Positions 18,761 through 26,450 of a stretch of DNA of 64,000 bases are shown piece after piece. Made by a program: the position numbers and the translations under genes. This DNA is from Isosphaera sp. (GTDB taxonomy: Bacteria > Planctomycetota > Planctomycetia > Gemmatales > Gemmataceae): positions 1 through 64,000 of the forward strand of contig PNKH01000020.1 in assembly GCA_013822345.1 (NCBI GenBank). The letters run 5' to 3'. The stretch's first letter is position 1. Every line of letters starts with the position of its first letter. The notes beneath the pieces are model-generated. The model saw nothing but the letters and a program-made list of their open reading frames with translations. It did not search any database and was not told the origin of the DNA.

Positions 18761-19003
18761 TTACCAGCCCGCCGGGGGTTGTTCCGGCGTGGTTTGGTGC
18801 CAGTTTGGTGCCACCCCGGTCTGCCCGCCGCGGGTGCCGGTCCGGACCCTCCGCCGCGGCTCCGAGCGGTTTCCGTTCTGCTCGGCCCGGGTGGCCCAGC
18901 GGCAGTTCCCGGGCTCGTACCCGCGGCCGTTGTCGACCCGGTCGAGGCCCCGCCCGCCGCCCGGGTGGGGGGCCACGGGGCCCCGGAACGGCGGGTGCCG
19001 GTC
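18761..19003 (-). pseudogene. Remnant of a phage-type HNH endonuclease
   Basis: A minus-strand open stretch encodes GLDRVDNGRGYEPGNCRWAT followed by RAEQNGNR, the diagnostic C-terminal block of phage-associated HNH/homing endonucleases (L-D-R-x-D-N, Y-x-P-x-N-C-x-W-A-T). The upstream catalytic HNH part is absent: the frame closes with a stop at 19004-19006 about 25 codons before the block, and no good start exists. Downstream residues (VAPNWHQTTPEQPPAG) are unrelated tail. It lies 117 bases from the 3' end of tRNA-Ala, a common integration target, so it is probably debris of a mobile element. The surrounding 500 bases hold no intact gene. Confidence 0.7.
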
Positions 19004-19014
19004 CTACCGGGGAA

Positions 19015-19136
19015 CGAAGCAATCGCACACGGATAAAGATGATGAAGACCGGATCAAAGGGATCAGACAGAATATTGATTTTGTCTGATCCTCTGCATCC
19101 TGCCTGAATCGTCTTTATCCGTGTGCGATTGCTTCG
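19015..19136. repeat. AT-rich nested palindrome in the nitrate operon leader
   Basis: The outer perfect 25-base arms (19015-19039 and 19112-19136) carry the core AATCGCACACGGATAAAGA. An inner hairpin has 10-base arms GGATCAGACA (19060-19069) and TGTCTGATCC (19082-19091). It is far more AT-rich than the surroundings and ends at the GAGGAG ribosome-binding site of the Rieske gene. It may be a MITE-like insert or a leader regulatory hairpin. Confidence 0.88.
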
Positions 19137-19147
19137 AGGAGCTACCC

Positions 19148-19477
19148 ATGACCGTGTCCGCCGTCCGCGTCCGCCTGTGCGTCCTCGACGACATCGCCAC
19201 CGGGCTGGGCCGGGCGTTCGCGGTCGGCGGCCGGCGGCTGGCCGTGTTCCGCGGGCGGGCCGGGGAGGTGTTCGCGGTGGACGCGGAGTGCCCGCACAAG
19301 GGCGGGCCGCTGGCCGACGGGATGCTGGTCGGCGGCCAGGTCGTCTGCCCGCTCCACACCGCCAGGTTCGACGGCCGGACCGGGGCGTGCGACCAGCCGG
19401 GGCTGTGCGGGGCGGTCGGGGCGTACCCGGCGGAGGTGCGCGACGGGGCGGTGTACGTCACGGTGCCGGCCGAATGA
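19148..19477 (+). CDS. Rieske [2Fe-2S] protein, NirD-like small subunit
   Basis: A 109-residue soluble Rieske protein. The cluster ligands are CPHKGG (about residues 43-48) and CPLHTARFD (about 62-70), the Cys-x-His ... Cys-x2-His arrangement of NirD-type ferredoxin subunits. NirD proteins normally partner NirB nitrite reductase, but here the protein heads a nitrate reductase operon with no nitrite reductase gene visible, so it may deliver electrons to the molybdoenzyme. Start: the ATG at 19148 with GAGGAG at 19136-19141. Its stop overlaps the next start (ATGA). A palindrome occupies the leader directly upstream. Confidence 0.87.
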   Translation: MTVSAVRVRLCVLDDIATGLGRAFAVGGRRLAVFRGRAGEVFAVDAECPHKGGPLADGMLVGGQVVCPLHTARFDGRTGACDQPGLCGAVGAYPAEVRDGAVYVTVPAE

Positions 19478-20097
19478 CGCCCGCCCCGCTAGCCCTGGCC
19501 GACGCCGCGCCCGCCGGGCTCGCGGTCCGCACCCACTGCCCGTACTGCGCGTTCCAGTGCGGGGTGCGGATCGGCGAGGGGTTCGGGACGGACGAGCTGA
19601 GCGTGTCCGGCGACCCGCACTTCCCGGTGAACAACGGCGAACTCTGCATCAAGGGGTGGACCTCGGCCGCGCTGCTCGGCCACCCGCGGCGGGTCACGTC
19701 GCCGCAGCTCCGGGCCGCGGACGGGTCGTGGCAGGCGGCGTCGTGGGACCAGGCCCTCGACTTCGTCGCCGACCGGATGCGCGACCTCCGCGACCGGCAC
19801 GGGCCGGACGCGAACGGCGTGTTCGGGTCGGGGGCGCTGACGAACGAGACGGCGTACCTGCTCGGGAAGTTCGCCCGGGTGGCCCTGGGCACCGCGAACA
19901 TCGACTACAACGGCCGGTACTGCATGTCGTCCGCGGCGGCGGCCCAGAACCGGGCGTTCGGCCTCCACCGCGGGCTGCCGTTCCCGGTCGCCGACGTCGA
20001 GCACGCCGGGGTGGTGCTCCTCGCCGGGGCGAACCCGGCCGACACCCTCCCGCCGATGACCCAGTGGTTCGACCGGCGGCGGCGGGCGGCCGGATGA
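19474..20097 (+). CDS. nasA: Assimilatory nitrate reductase, N-terminal part ([4Fe-4S] domain)
   Basis: A 207-residue N-terminal third of a NasA/NarB-type molybdopterin oxidoreductase, which reduces nitrate to nitrite in the cytoplasm. The [4Fe-4S] ligands are in THCPYCAFQCGVRI (Cys-x2-Cys-x3-Cys) with the fourth Cys in ELCIKGWTS. The molybdopterin domain begins with VTSPQLRAADGSWQAASWDQ and includes GSGALTNETAYLLGKFAR and NIDYNGRYCMSSAAAA. The frame ends by TGA within CGGATGATCG just after MTQWFDRRRRAAG; the continuing sequence of the family is found in the next ORF, whose ATG overlaps this stop. Together the pieces give the usual full length. Either a frameshift or a true two-subunit split. 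Confidence 0.85.
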   Translation: MTPAPLALADAAPAGLAVRTHCPYCAFQCGVRIGEGFGTDELSVSGDPHFPVNNGELCIKGWTSAALLGHPRRVTSPQLRAADGSWQAASWDQALDFVADRMRDLRDRHGPDANGVFGSGALTNETAYLLGKFARVALGTANIDYNGRYCMSSAAAAQNRAFGLHRGLPFPVADVEHAGVVLLAGANPADTLPPMTQWFDRRRRAAG

Positions 20098-21596
20098 TCG
20101 TCGCCGACCCGCGCCGGACCGCCACCGCCCGCGCCGCCGACCTGTTCCTGCAACTCACCCCCGGCACCGACCTGGCTCTGGCGAACGGGCTCCTCTTCCT
20201 CGCGATCGAAGAGAACCTGGTCGACCGCCGGTACGTCGCCGACCGGACGACCGAGTTCGATGCCGCCCGGCGGGTCGCGCTGACGTACGACCCGGCGCGG
20301 GTCGAGCGGCTGACCGGCGTCCCGGAACTCGACCTGCGGAAGGCGGTGCGGTGGCTGGCCGCGGCGCGCGGGGCGATGATCCTGACCGGCCGCGGGGCGG
20401 AGCAGCATAGCAAGGGCGTGGACACGGTCCACGCCTGGATCAACCTGGCCCTGGCGCCCGGCAAGGTCGGTAAGCCGAACGGCGGGTACGGGTGCCTGAC
20501 CGGGCAGGGGAACGGGCAGGGCGGCCGCGAGCACGGGCAGAAGGCTGACCAACTCCCCGGTTACCGGCTGATCGAGAACGACGCCCACCGCGAGGCGGTG
20601 GCGCGGGTGTGGGGTGTCAGCTCGGTGTCACTGCCCCGGAAGGGGAAGAGCGCGTTCGAGTTGCTGGACGACGCGGCTGTCCGCGGGCTGTTCGTCATGG
20701 GGTCGAACGTGGCGGTCGCGTCGCCGCACCTGGCCCGCATCGAGCAGCGGCTGAAGGCGCTCGACCTGCTCGTCGTCTGTGACGCCTTCCCGAACGAGAC
20801 ATCGGACCTCGGCCACGTCTTCCTGCCGGTCCACCAGTGGGCGGAGCAGGAGGGGACGATGACCAACCTCGAGGGCCGGGTGATCCGCCGACGCGTGGTC
20901 GCCGACGCTCCCCGTGGGGTCGCCGGCGACCTCGACGTGCTGCGGGAGTTGGCCGAGCGCCTCGGCTGCGGCGAGCGGTTCGCGTTCCACACCCCGCGCG
21001 CGGTGTTCGACGAGTTCCGCCGCGCCACCGCCGGCCCGGCCGACTACGCGGGCATCACCTACGAGCGGATCGACGCCGAGGACGGCGTCTTCTGGCCGTG
21101 CCCGGCGGAAGACCACCCCGGCACCCCGCGGCTGTTCGCGGACCGGTTCGCCCACCCCGACGGGCGGGCCAGGTTCTTCGCGGTCGAGCACCGGCCGGCG
21201 GGCGAGGAGCCGGACCCCGAGTACCCGCTGTTCCTGACCACCGGGCGGTACAAGGAGCACTACAACTCCGGCGCCCAGACGCGGCTCGTCGAGAAGCTGC
21301 GGCGGGCGAAGCCGGTGCCGCGGCTGCAACTCCACCCGCGGCTCGCCCGGCAGCACGCGATCCGCCCGAACAGCCGGGTGGCGGTCGAGAGCCGGCGCGG
21401 GCGGGTCGAGTTCGCGGCCGAGGTGACGGCGGACATTCGGCCCGACACGGTGTTCGCCCCGTTCCACTGGGGCGGGCGGGAGGCGGCGAACCGGCTCACC
21501 GGGGCGGCCCTCGACCCGGTCAGCCGGATGCCGGAGTTCAAGCTGGCGGCGGTCCGGATCGCCGGCGTCCGCCCGGCCGCGGAGGGCGACCGGTGA
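20094..21596 (+). CDS. nasA: Assimilatory nitrate reductase, C-terminal part (molybdopterin domains)
   Basis: A 500-residue remainder of the NasA/NarB-type enzyme. It begins MIVADPRRTATARAADLFLQ, the strand that in intact homologues follows directly on the end of the previous ORF. It then has GRGAEQHSKGVDTVHAWINL, NGGYGCLTGQGNGQGGREHG, MGSNVAVASPHLARIEQRLK, the EGTMTNLEGRV segment, and a C-terminal molydopterin dinucleotide-binding domain (LFLTTGRYKEHYNSGAQTR). No residues appear lost at the junction. The ATG overlaps the upstream stop as ATGA, the same geometry as the other junctions in this operon, so it could be translated by coupling. It ends in GTGA with the reductase gene. Confidence 0.85.
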   Translation: MIVADPRRTATARAADLFLQLTPGTDLALANGLLFLAIEENLVDRRYVADRTTEFDAARRVALTYDPARVERLTGVPELDLRKAVRWLAAARGAMILTGRGAEQHSKGVDTVHAWINLALAPGKVGKPNGGYGCLTGQGNGQGGREHGQKADQLPGYRLIENDAHREAVARVWGVSSVSLPRKGKSAFELLDDAAVRGLFVMGSNVAVASPHLARIEQRLKALDLLVVCDAFPNETSDLGHVFLPVHQWAEQEGTMTNLEGRVIRRRVVADAPRGVAGDLDVLRELAERLGCGERFAFHTPRAVFDEFRRATAGPADYAGITYERIDAEDGVFWPCPAEDHPGTPRLFADRFAHPDGRARFFAVEHRPAGEEPDPEYPLFLTTGRYKEHYNSGAQTRLVEKLRRAKPVPRLQLHPRLARQHAIRPNSRVAVESRRGRVEFAAEVTADIRPDTVFAPFHWGGREAANRLTGAALDPVSRMPEFKLAAVRIAGVRPAAEGDR

Positions 21597-23011
21597 GGCG
21601 GCGACTCGCGATCCTCGGGAACGGCCCGGCCGCCGGCCGGCTGCTCGACGACTTGGCCACCCGCGGCGGGCTCGGGGCGTTCGACGTGGCCGTGTACGGC
21701 GAGGAGCCGCACGGGAACTACAACCGCATCCTGGTCGGCCGGGTGGTGACCGGGGCCGGGGTGGACGAGATCACGACGAAGCCGGCGGACTGGTACGCGA
21801 CCCGCGGCGTCACGTTCCACCGCGGGGTGAAGGTCGAGCGGCTCGACCCCGCCGCCCGCCGGCTCGTCACCTCGACCGGCGAAGAACACCCCTACGACAC
21901 CGCGGTGTTCGCGACCGGCAGCGCGGCGGCGGTCCCGCCGGTGGACGGGTTGCGCCAGCCCGACGGGTCGCCGCGCGGCGGGGTGCACGTCTTCCGCACC
22001 GCCGCCGACTGCGAGGCGATCCGCGGGCGGTCGCGGCCGGGGGCGAGTGCGGTGGTGGTCGGCGGCGGGCTGCTCGGGCTGGAGGCGGCGAAGGCGCTGT
22101 CGGACATCGGGCTGCACGTGACGGTGCTGCACCGCGGCGAGACGCTGATGAACGCCCAACTCGACCGGTTCGGCGGCGGGCTGCTGCGGCGGGCGATCGA
22201 GGGCGTCGGGGTGTTCGTCCGGACCGGGACGACGGCCGCGGAGGTGATCGGGAACGGGAAGGTCGAGGCGGTCCGGCTGGACGCCGGCGGGGTGCTGCCG
22301 GCGGACCTGGTGGTGTTCGCGTGCGGGGTGGTGCCGCGGGTCGAGGCGGCGAAGGCGTCGGGGGTGCCGGTCGGGCGGGGCATCCTGGTGAACGACCGGC
22401 TGGCGACGGCGGTGCCGGGGGTGTACGCGGTCGGCGAGTGCGCGGAGCACGCCGGGGTGGTGTACGGGCTGGTCGCGCCGATCTGGGAGCAGGCGGCGGT
22501 GCTGGCCGACGTGCTGACCGGGGCGAACCCGCAGGCCCGATACCGCGGGTCGAAGATGTACGCCCGGCTGAAGGTGGCCGGGGTCGAGGTGGCGAGCATG
22601 GGCCGGGTCGAGCCGGAGTTCGACTCGGACGAGGTGGTGCAGGTGTTCGAGGACCGCCGCGGGGTGTACCGGAAGCTGATCGTCCGGGACGGCCGGCTGG
22701 TCGGGGCGATGCTCGTCGGGTGCACGGCGGCGGCCCCCGGCCTGGTGCAGCTGTTCGACCGCGGCGACCCGCTCCCGCCGAACCGCCTCGACGTGCTGGC
22801 GACCGCCGGCGGGTCGGCCGCTGACCCGGAGGTGTGCAACTGCCACCGGGTGACCGAGTCGGCGCTGGTGGCCGCGGTCCGCGGCGGGTGTTCTACCCTC
22901 CCGATGTTGGCCGACGCGACCCGGGCCGGGACCGGGTGCGGGTCGTGCCGCGGCCGGCTCGCCGGGCTGATCGCCGAGCACGCCCCGGGCGTTCCCACGA
23001 GGACGACATGA
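21593..23011 (+). CDS. FAD/NAD(P)H reductase with BFD-like [2Fe-2S] domain (NasB-like)
   Basis: A 472-residue flavoprotein begun by GTG in a GTGA overlap with the nitrate reductase stop. The FAD-binding Rossmann motif LAILGNGPAAGRLLDDLA is N-terminal, the NAD(P)H site VVVGGGLLGLEAAKALSDIG lies near residue 155, and the GVYAVGECAEH flavin block near 275. A NirB-type middle domain follows, and the C terminus carries the four-cysteine BFD-like [2Fe-2S] site in EVCNCHRVTE and GTGCGSCRGRL. This matches the electron-transfer subunit of assimilatory nitrate reductase, passing electrons from NAD(P)H to the molybdoenzyme. No sirohaem domain is present, so it is not a nitrite reductase. Confidence 0.88.
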   Translation: MRRRLAILGNGPAAGRLLDDLATRGGLGAFDVAVYGEEPHGNYNRILVGRVVTGAGVDEITTKPADWYATRGVTFHRGVKVERLDPAARRLVTSTGEEHPYDTAVFATGSAAAVPPVDGLRQPDGSPRGGVHVFRTAADCEAIRGRSRPGASAVVVGGGLLGLEAAKALSDIGLHVTVLHRGETLMNAQLDRFGGGLLRRAIEGVGVFVRTGTTAAEVIGNGKVEAVRLDAGGVLPADLVVFACGVVPRVEAAKASGVPVGRGILVNDRLATAVPGVYAVGECAEHAGVVYGLVAPIWEQAAVLADVLTGANPQARYRGSKMYARLKVAGVEVASMGRVEPEFDSDEVVQVFEDRRGVYRKLIVRDGRLVGAMLVGCTAAAPGLVQLFDRGDPLPPNRLDVLATAGGSAADPEVCNCHRVTESALVAAVRGGCSTLPMLADATRAGTGCGSCRGRLAGLIAEHAPGVPTRTT

Positions 23012-24261
23012 CCGAAGCCCCCGACTCCGACGCCGGCCCGCGGACCCGCGTGCTGTGGCTGTCCACGACCGCGTTCACCCTGCTGTTCGCCGTCTGGCTG
23101 ATGCTCGGCGTCCTCGGCGTCCGGGTGCGCGACGAACTCCACCTCAGCCCGGCGCAGTTCGGCTGGCTCCTCGCCACCGCGATCCTGGCCGGGTCGCTGC
23201 CGCGGCTCCACTTCGGCATCTGGGCCGACCGGTACGGCGGCCGGCTCGTCCTCACCCTGCTGCTGCTCGGCTGCGCCGTCCCGACGGCCCTGCTGGCGTG
23301 GGCCACCACCTACCCGGAACTGCTGGTCTGTGCGGCGCTGTTCGGGCTGGCGGGGAACTCGTTCACGGCCGGCATCTCGTGGGTGTCGGCATGGTACCCG
23401 CAGCGGTCGAAGGGGACGGCGCTGGGGGTGTTCGGGGCGGGGAACGTCGGGGCGGCGGCGACGAAATTCCTCGGGCCGGTGATCCTGGCGGCGGTGCCGG
23501 CGGCGGGGTTCTTCGGCGGCCTGCTCCCGGGCGGGTGGCGGTTCGTCCCGGTCGCCTACGCGGTGATGCTGGTGGGGATGGCGGCGGCGGTGTGGTTCCT
23601 GAGCCCGCGTCCGGACCGGTGCCCCGGCCGCGGCCGGACGACGCGGGAACTCTTGGCCCCGATCCGGCACGCCCGGGTGTGGCGGTTCAGCCTGTACTAC
23701 GTGATGGTGTTCGGGGCGTACGTGGCGCTGGCGGCGTACCTGCCGCGGTACTACGTGGACGTGTACGGGCTGCCGCTGGCGACCGCCGGGTACCTGACGG
23801 CGCTGTTCATCTTCCCGGCAAGCCTGCTGCGTCCGCTCGGGGGGTGGTTGTCGGACCGGTACGGGCCGCGGGCGGTGACGTACACGGTGTTCGTGACGAT
23901 GGCGGCGGCGCTGGCGGTGGTATCGGCGGTGGACCCGGGGCCGTGGGGGTTCACGGCGCTGATGGTGGTGGTCGGGTGCGGGATGGGGGTCGGCAAGGCG
24001 TCGGTGTTCAAGTACGTGCCGGACTACTTCCCGCGGGACGTGGGGGCGGTGGGGGGCCTGGTGGGGATGCTCGGGGCACTGGGCGGGTTCGTCTTGCCGC
24101 CGGCGTTCGGGGCGCTGGGCCGGGCGACCGGGTCGCCGCAGGCGGCGTTCCTGGCGCTGTTGGGGCTGACGCTGGCGAGCCTGGGGTGGCTGCACCTGGC
24201 GGTCCGCCGTCTGACGGCCGCGGCGCGGGCGACCCCGGCGGCCGAGCCGGTCGCGGCCTGA
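23008..24261 (+). CDS. NarK/NasA-family nitrate/nitrite MFS transporter
   Basis: An inner-membrane major facilitator of 417 residues with about 12 hydrophobic segments. The nitrate/nitrite porter hallmarks are visible: PRLHFGIWADRYGGR between helices 2 and 3, with its Arg, and the Gly-rich helix GVFGAGNVGAAATKFLGP, plus GCGMGVGKASVFKYVPDYFP in the second half. It imports nitrate (possibly exporting nitrite) for the reductase encoded upstream. The ATG overlaps the upstream stop (ATGA). This ends the operon; the approximately 190 bases downstream hold nothing recognisable before the AT-rich leader of the ATPase gene. Confidence 0.92.
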   Translation: MTEAPDSDAGPRTRVLWLSTTAFTLLFAVWLMLGVLGVRVRDELHLSPAQFGWLLATAILAGSLPRLHFGIWADRYGGRLVLTLLLLGCAVPTALLAWATTYPELLVCAALFGLAGNSFTAGISWVSAWYPQRSKGTALGVFGAGNVGAAATKFLGPVILAAVPAAGFFGGLLPGGWRFVPVAYAVMLVGMAAAVWFLSPRPDRCPGRGRTTRELLAPIRHARVWRFSLYYVMVFGAYVALAAYLPRYYVDVYGLPLATAGYLTALFIFPASLLRPLGGWLSDRYGPRAVTYTVFVTMAAALAVVSAVDPGPWGFTALMVVVGCGMGVGKASVFKYVPDYFPRDVGAVGGLVGMLGALGGFVLPPAFGALGRATGSPQAAFLALLGLTLASLGWLHLAVRRLTAAARATPAAEPVAA

Positions 24262-24458
24262 CCCGTGCCACGGCCGGACAGGGTGAAGGGGGCCCAGTGC
24301 GGGGGTTGCCGGACGCTGGGGCCTTCCGGTCAGTCCTCAGCGGCACCCCGGTCAGGTCCTATACCCCGGACTCGAACCCGCGGGCCGTGCTGAATTTGCC
24401 TCTATTGCACCTGCTCCACGTCTGGTTCGGCCGCCCGCTCGGGCCGGGAACCGATTTC

Positions 24459-24508
24459 TAGTGATTTATTCAGTAAAATCGCTATAATTCACTACAAGTC
24501 GGTATAAT
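24459..24508 (+). promoter_or_regulatory. AT-rich promoter region of the AAA ATPase gene
   Basis: An abrupt AT-rich patch holds two TATAAT boxes (24483-24488 and 24503-24508) and the inverted pair TAGTGA (24459-24464) and TCACTA (24489-24494). No good -35 box is seen. The second box lies 6 bases before the ATG at 24515, so transcription from it would give a leaderless mRNA. Confidence 0.5.
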
Positions 24509-24514
24509 GCCTCC

Positions 24515-25699
24515 ATGGACCCAATCAAGAATCCGTTCTCACCGGGCGCCGGCTCCCCGCCACCGGAACTCGTCGGGCGAGATCCGATCCTGAACCAAGC
24601 CCGCACCCTCCTCGGCCGGGTGCGGGCGAAGAGGCCGGAAAAGAGCTTGATGTTGACCGGCCTCCGGGGGGTGGGCAAGACGGTCCTGCTGAACGAGATC
24701 GAGCGGCTGGCCAAGCAACAGGACTACCGGACCGTCTTCATCGAGGCGCACGAGGATAAGCCGCTCGGCGCCCTATTCGCCCCTCACCTCCGCACTCTTC
24801 TGTTCGAGCTGAACCGGGTGAAAGGCGCGCTCGACAAGGTGAAGCGGGCGTGGGCGGCTTTCCGCAGCTTCGTCGGGGCCATCAAACTGAACGTGGGCGA
24901 CATCTCGCTCGGGTTGGATGTGGAGCCGGAGAAGGGGTTGGCCGACAGCGGAGACCTCGAGGTCGACCTACCGGCCCTGTTCGTCGCGATCGGGGAGGCG
25001 GCGGAAGACCGGGCGTCGGCGGTCGCCGTCCTGATCGACGAGGTGCAGTACTTCAGCGCGAAGGAACTCGGCGCGCTGATCATGGCGATGCACAAGATGC
25101 AGCAGCGGCAGCTGCCGGTCGTGCTGCTCGGGGCCGGACTGCCGATCCTCCCCGCCCTGGCCGGGGAATCGAAGTCTTACGCCGAACGGTTGTTCGGCTT
25201 CCCGGATGTCGGGGCCCTCTCCGAAGTCGACGCGGCGAAGGCCCTGCAGGACCCGGCCCGGGCGGCCGGCGTGGCGTTCGACGCCGACGCCCTCGAGGAG
25301 GTCTACCGGCTGACCAAGGGGTATCCGTACTTCATCCAGGAGTGGGGCTACCAAGCCTGGAACCACGCCGCCGACAGTCCGATCACCCGGGTAGACGTGG
25401 CGCAGGCGACCGCCACGGTCATCGACCGGCTCGACCGGAACTTTTTCCGCGTCCGATTCGACCGGCTGACGCCCAGCGAGAAGACCTTCCTGAGGGCGAT
25501 GGCCGACCTGGGCCCGGGCCCGTACCGAACAGGAGACATCGCGGCCAAGCTCAAGGTCAAGGTGACGAGTCTTGGTCCGAACCGAGCCAAGCTGATGAAG
25601 AAGGGGGCCGTGTACAGCCCGGCCCACGGCGAAATGGCCTTCACCGTCCCGCTGTTCGACGAGTTCATGACCCGGGCGATCCCGGAGTTTAACCCGTAG
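24515..25699 (+). CDS. AAA/STAND-like ATPase with C-terminal winged helix
   Basis: A 394-residue soluble P-loop ATPase. Walker A is LTGLRGVGKTVLLNEIERLA (about residues 47-66), Walker B VAVLIDEVQYFSAKELGAL (about 170-188), and a sensor-like LPVVLLGAGLPILPAL follows. A lid region with YRLTKGYPYFIQEWGYQAWN resembles archaeal-type ATPase_2 and Orc1/Cdc6-like proteins. The C terminus (about 310-394) looks like a winged helix (FLRAMADLGPGPYRTGDIAA then KLKVKVTSLGPNR). It stands alone, with an AT-rich leader unlike its neighbours, beside a decayed kinase gene. A DNA-binding or signalling role is possible; the cellular function is unknown. Confidence 0.8.
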   Translation: MDPIKNPFSPGAGSPPPELVGRDPILNQARTLLGRVRAKRPEKSLMLTGLRGVGKTVLLNEIERLAKQQDYRTVFIEAHEDKPLGALFAPHLRTLLFELNRVKGALDKVKRAWAAFRSFVGAIKLNVGDISLGLDVEPEKGLADSGDLEVDLPALFVAIGEAAEDRASAVAVLIDEVQYFSAKELGALIMAMHKMQQRQLPVVLLGAGLPILPALAGESKSYAERLFGFPDVGALSEVDAAKALQDPARAAGVAFDADALEEVYRLTKGYPYFIQEWGYQAWNHAADSPITRVDVAQATATVIDRLDRNFFRVRFDRLTPSEKTFLRAMADLGPGPYRTGDIAAKLKVKVTSLGPNRAKLMKKGAVYSPAHGEMAFTVPLFDEFMTRAIPEFNP

Positions 25700-25700
25700 G

Positions 25701-26388
25701 TCATCGCCCGCTCCTGGGGACCGGGCGGGCCCTGCCCCCCCCGGCGGTGACCCCGGCAGGTTGGTCACCTTGGCGCCGAACCTGCTCCCGCCGCTGTACG
25801 ACCGGTTCGACCGCGTCCGGACCCACCGCCGCCGTCGGCTTCCGCCGCGCCCACTTCGCCGCCCGCACGCTCACCGGCTCGCCCGCCAGGACCCGGCCCA
25901 GGTCCGCCGACACCTCCGCCGCCGTCGGGTACCGGTCCGCCGGGTCCTCCTCCAAACACTTCAGGCAGACCAACTCCAGCGCCCGCGGCACCGCCGGCAC
26001 CACCTCCCGCGGCCGCACCGGGGCGGCGTGCAGCACCAGCGACAGGATCGACATCAGGTTCCCGCCGTCGAACCGCGGCCGGCCGGCAGGCACTCGTACA
26101 GCAGCACCCCCAGCGCCCACACGTCGGCCGGCGGGCCGGCGAACTTCGACCGGCCCCCGGCCTGCTCCGGGGCCATGTACTGCGGCGTCCCCAGGGCCAC
26201 CGCCGTCCGCGTCAGGTCCGCCCCCGCCCCCGCTTCGCCAGCCCGAAGTCCGCCGCGGGGAAGTCGCCGCGGGCGGGCTCGGCCGGCGGGTCGGGCGGGG
26301 AGGTGGAGAGCTTGCCGGGCGGGGCGGAGAGGTCGAGGTAGCGGGCGGCGGGGTCGTCGGCCGAACGGCTCGGGTCGGGGGCGGACAT
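25701..26388 (-). pseudogene. Decayed eukaryotic-like Ser/Thr protein kinase gene
   Basis: Pieces of one kinase lie in three minus-strand frames. An intact-looking start at 26388 gives [20 protein letters not shown], then runs straight into [10 protein letters not shown], so the N-lobe and catalytic loop are deleted. A frame change near 26220 leads to [15 protein letters not shown] and [16 protein letters not shown]. Another change near 26090 leads to [20 protein letters not shown] and LKCLEEDPADRYPTAAEVSA, ending after WARRKPTA. The invariant Lys and HRD motif are missing, so no active kinase can be made. The 750-base stretch between neighbours holds nothing else. Confidence 0.85.
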
Positions 26389-26450
26389 CGGCCGACTCCG
26401 GTTGGGGGTCGGGGACGATCATACCCGGCCCGGCCCCGGGGTTCAAACGG

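Noticed and set aside
18582-19028. A 148-codon minus-strand frame over tRNA-Ala as a gene
   Set aside because: It reads through the tRNA and has no family match; only the HNH block in another frame is recognisable.
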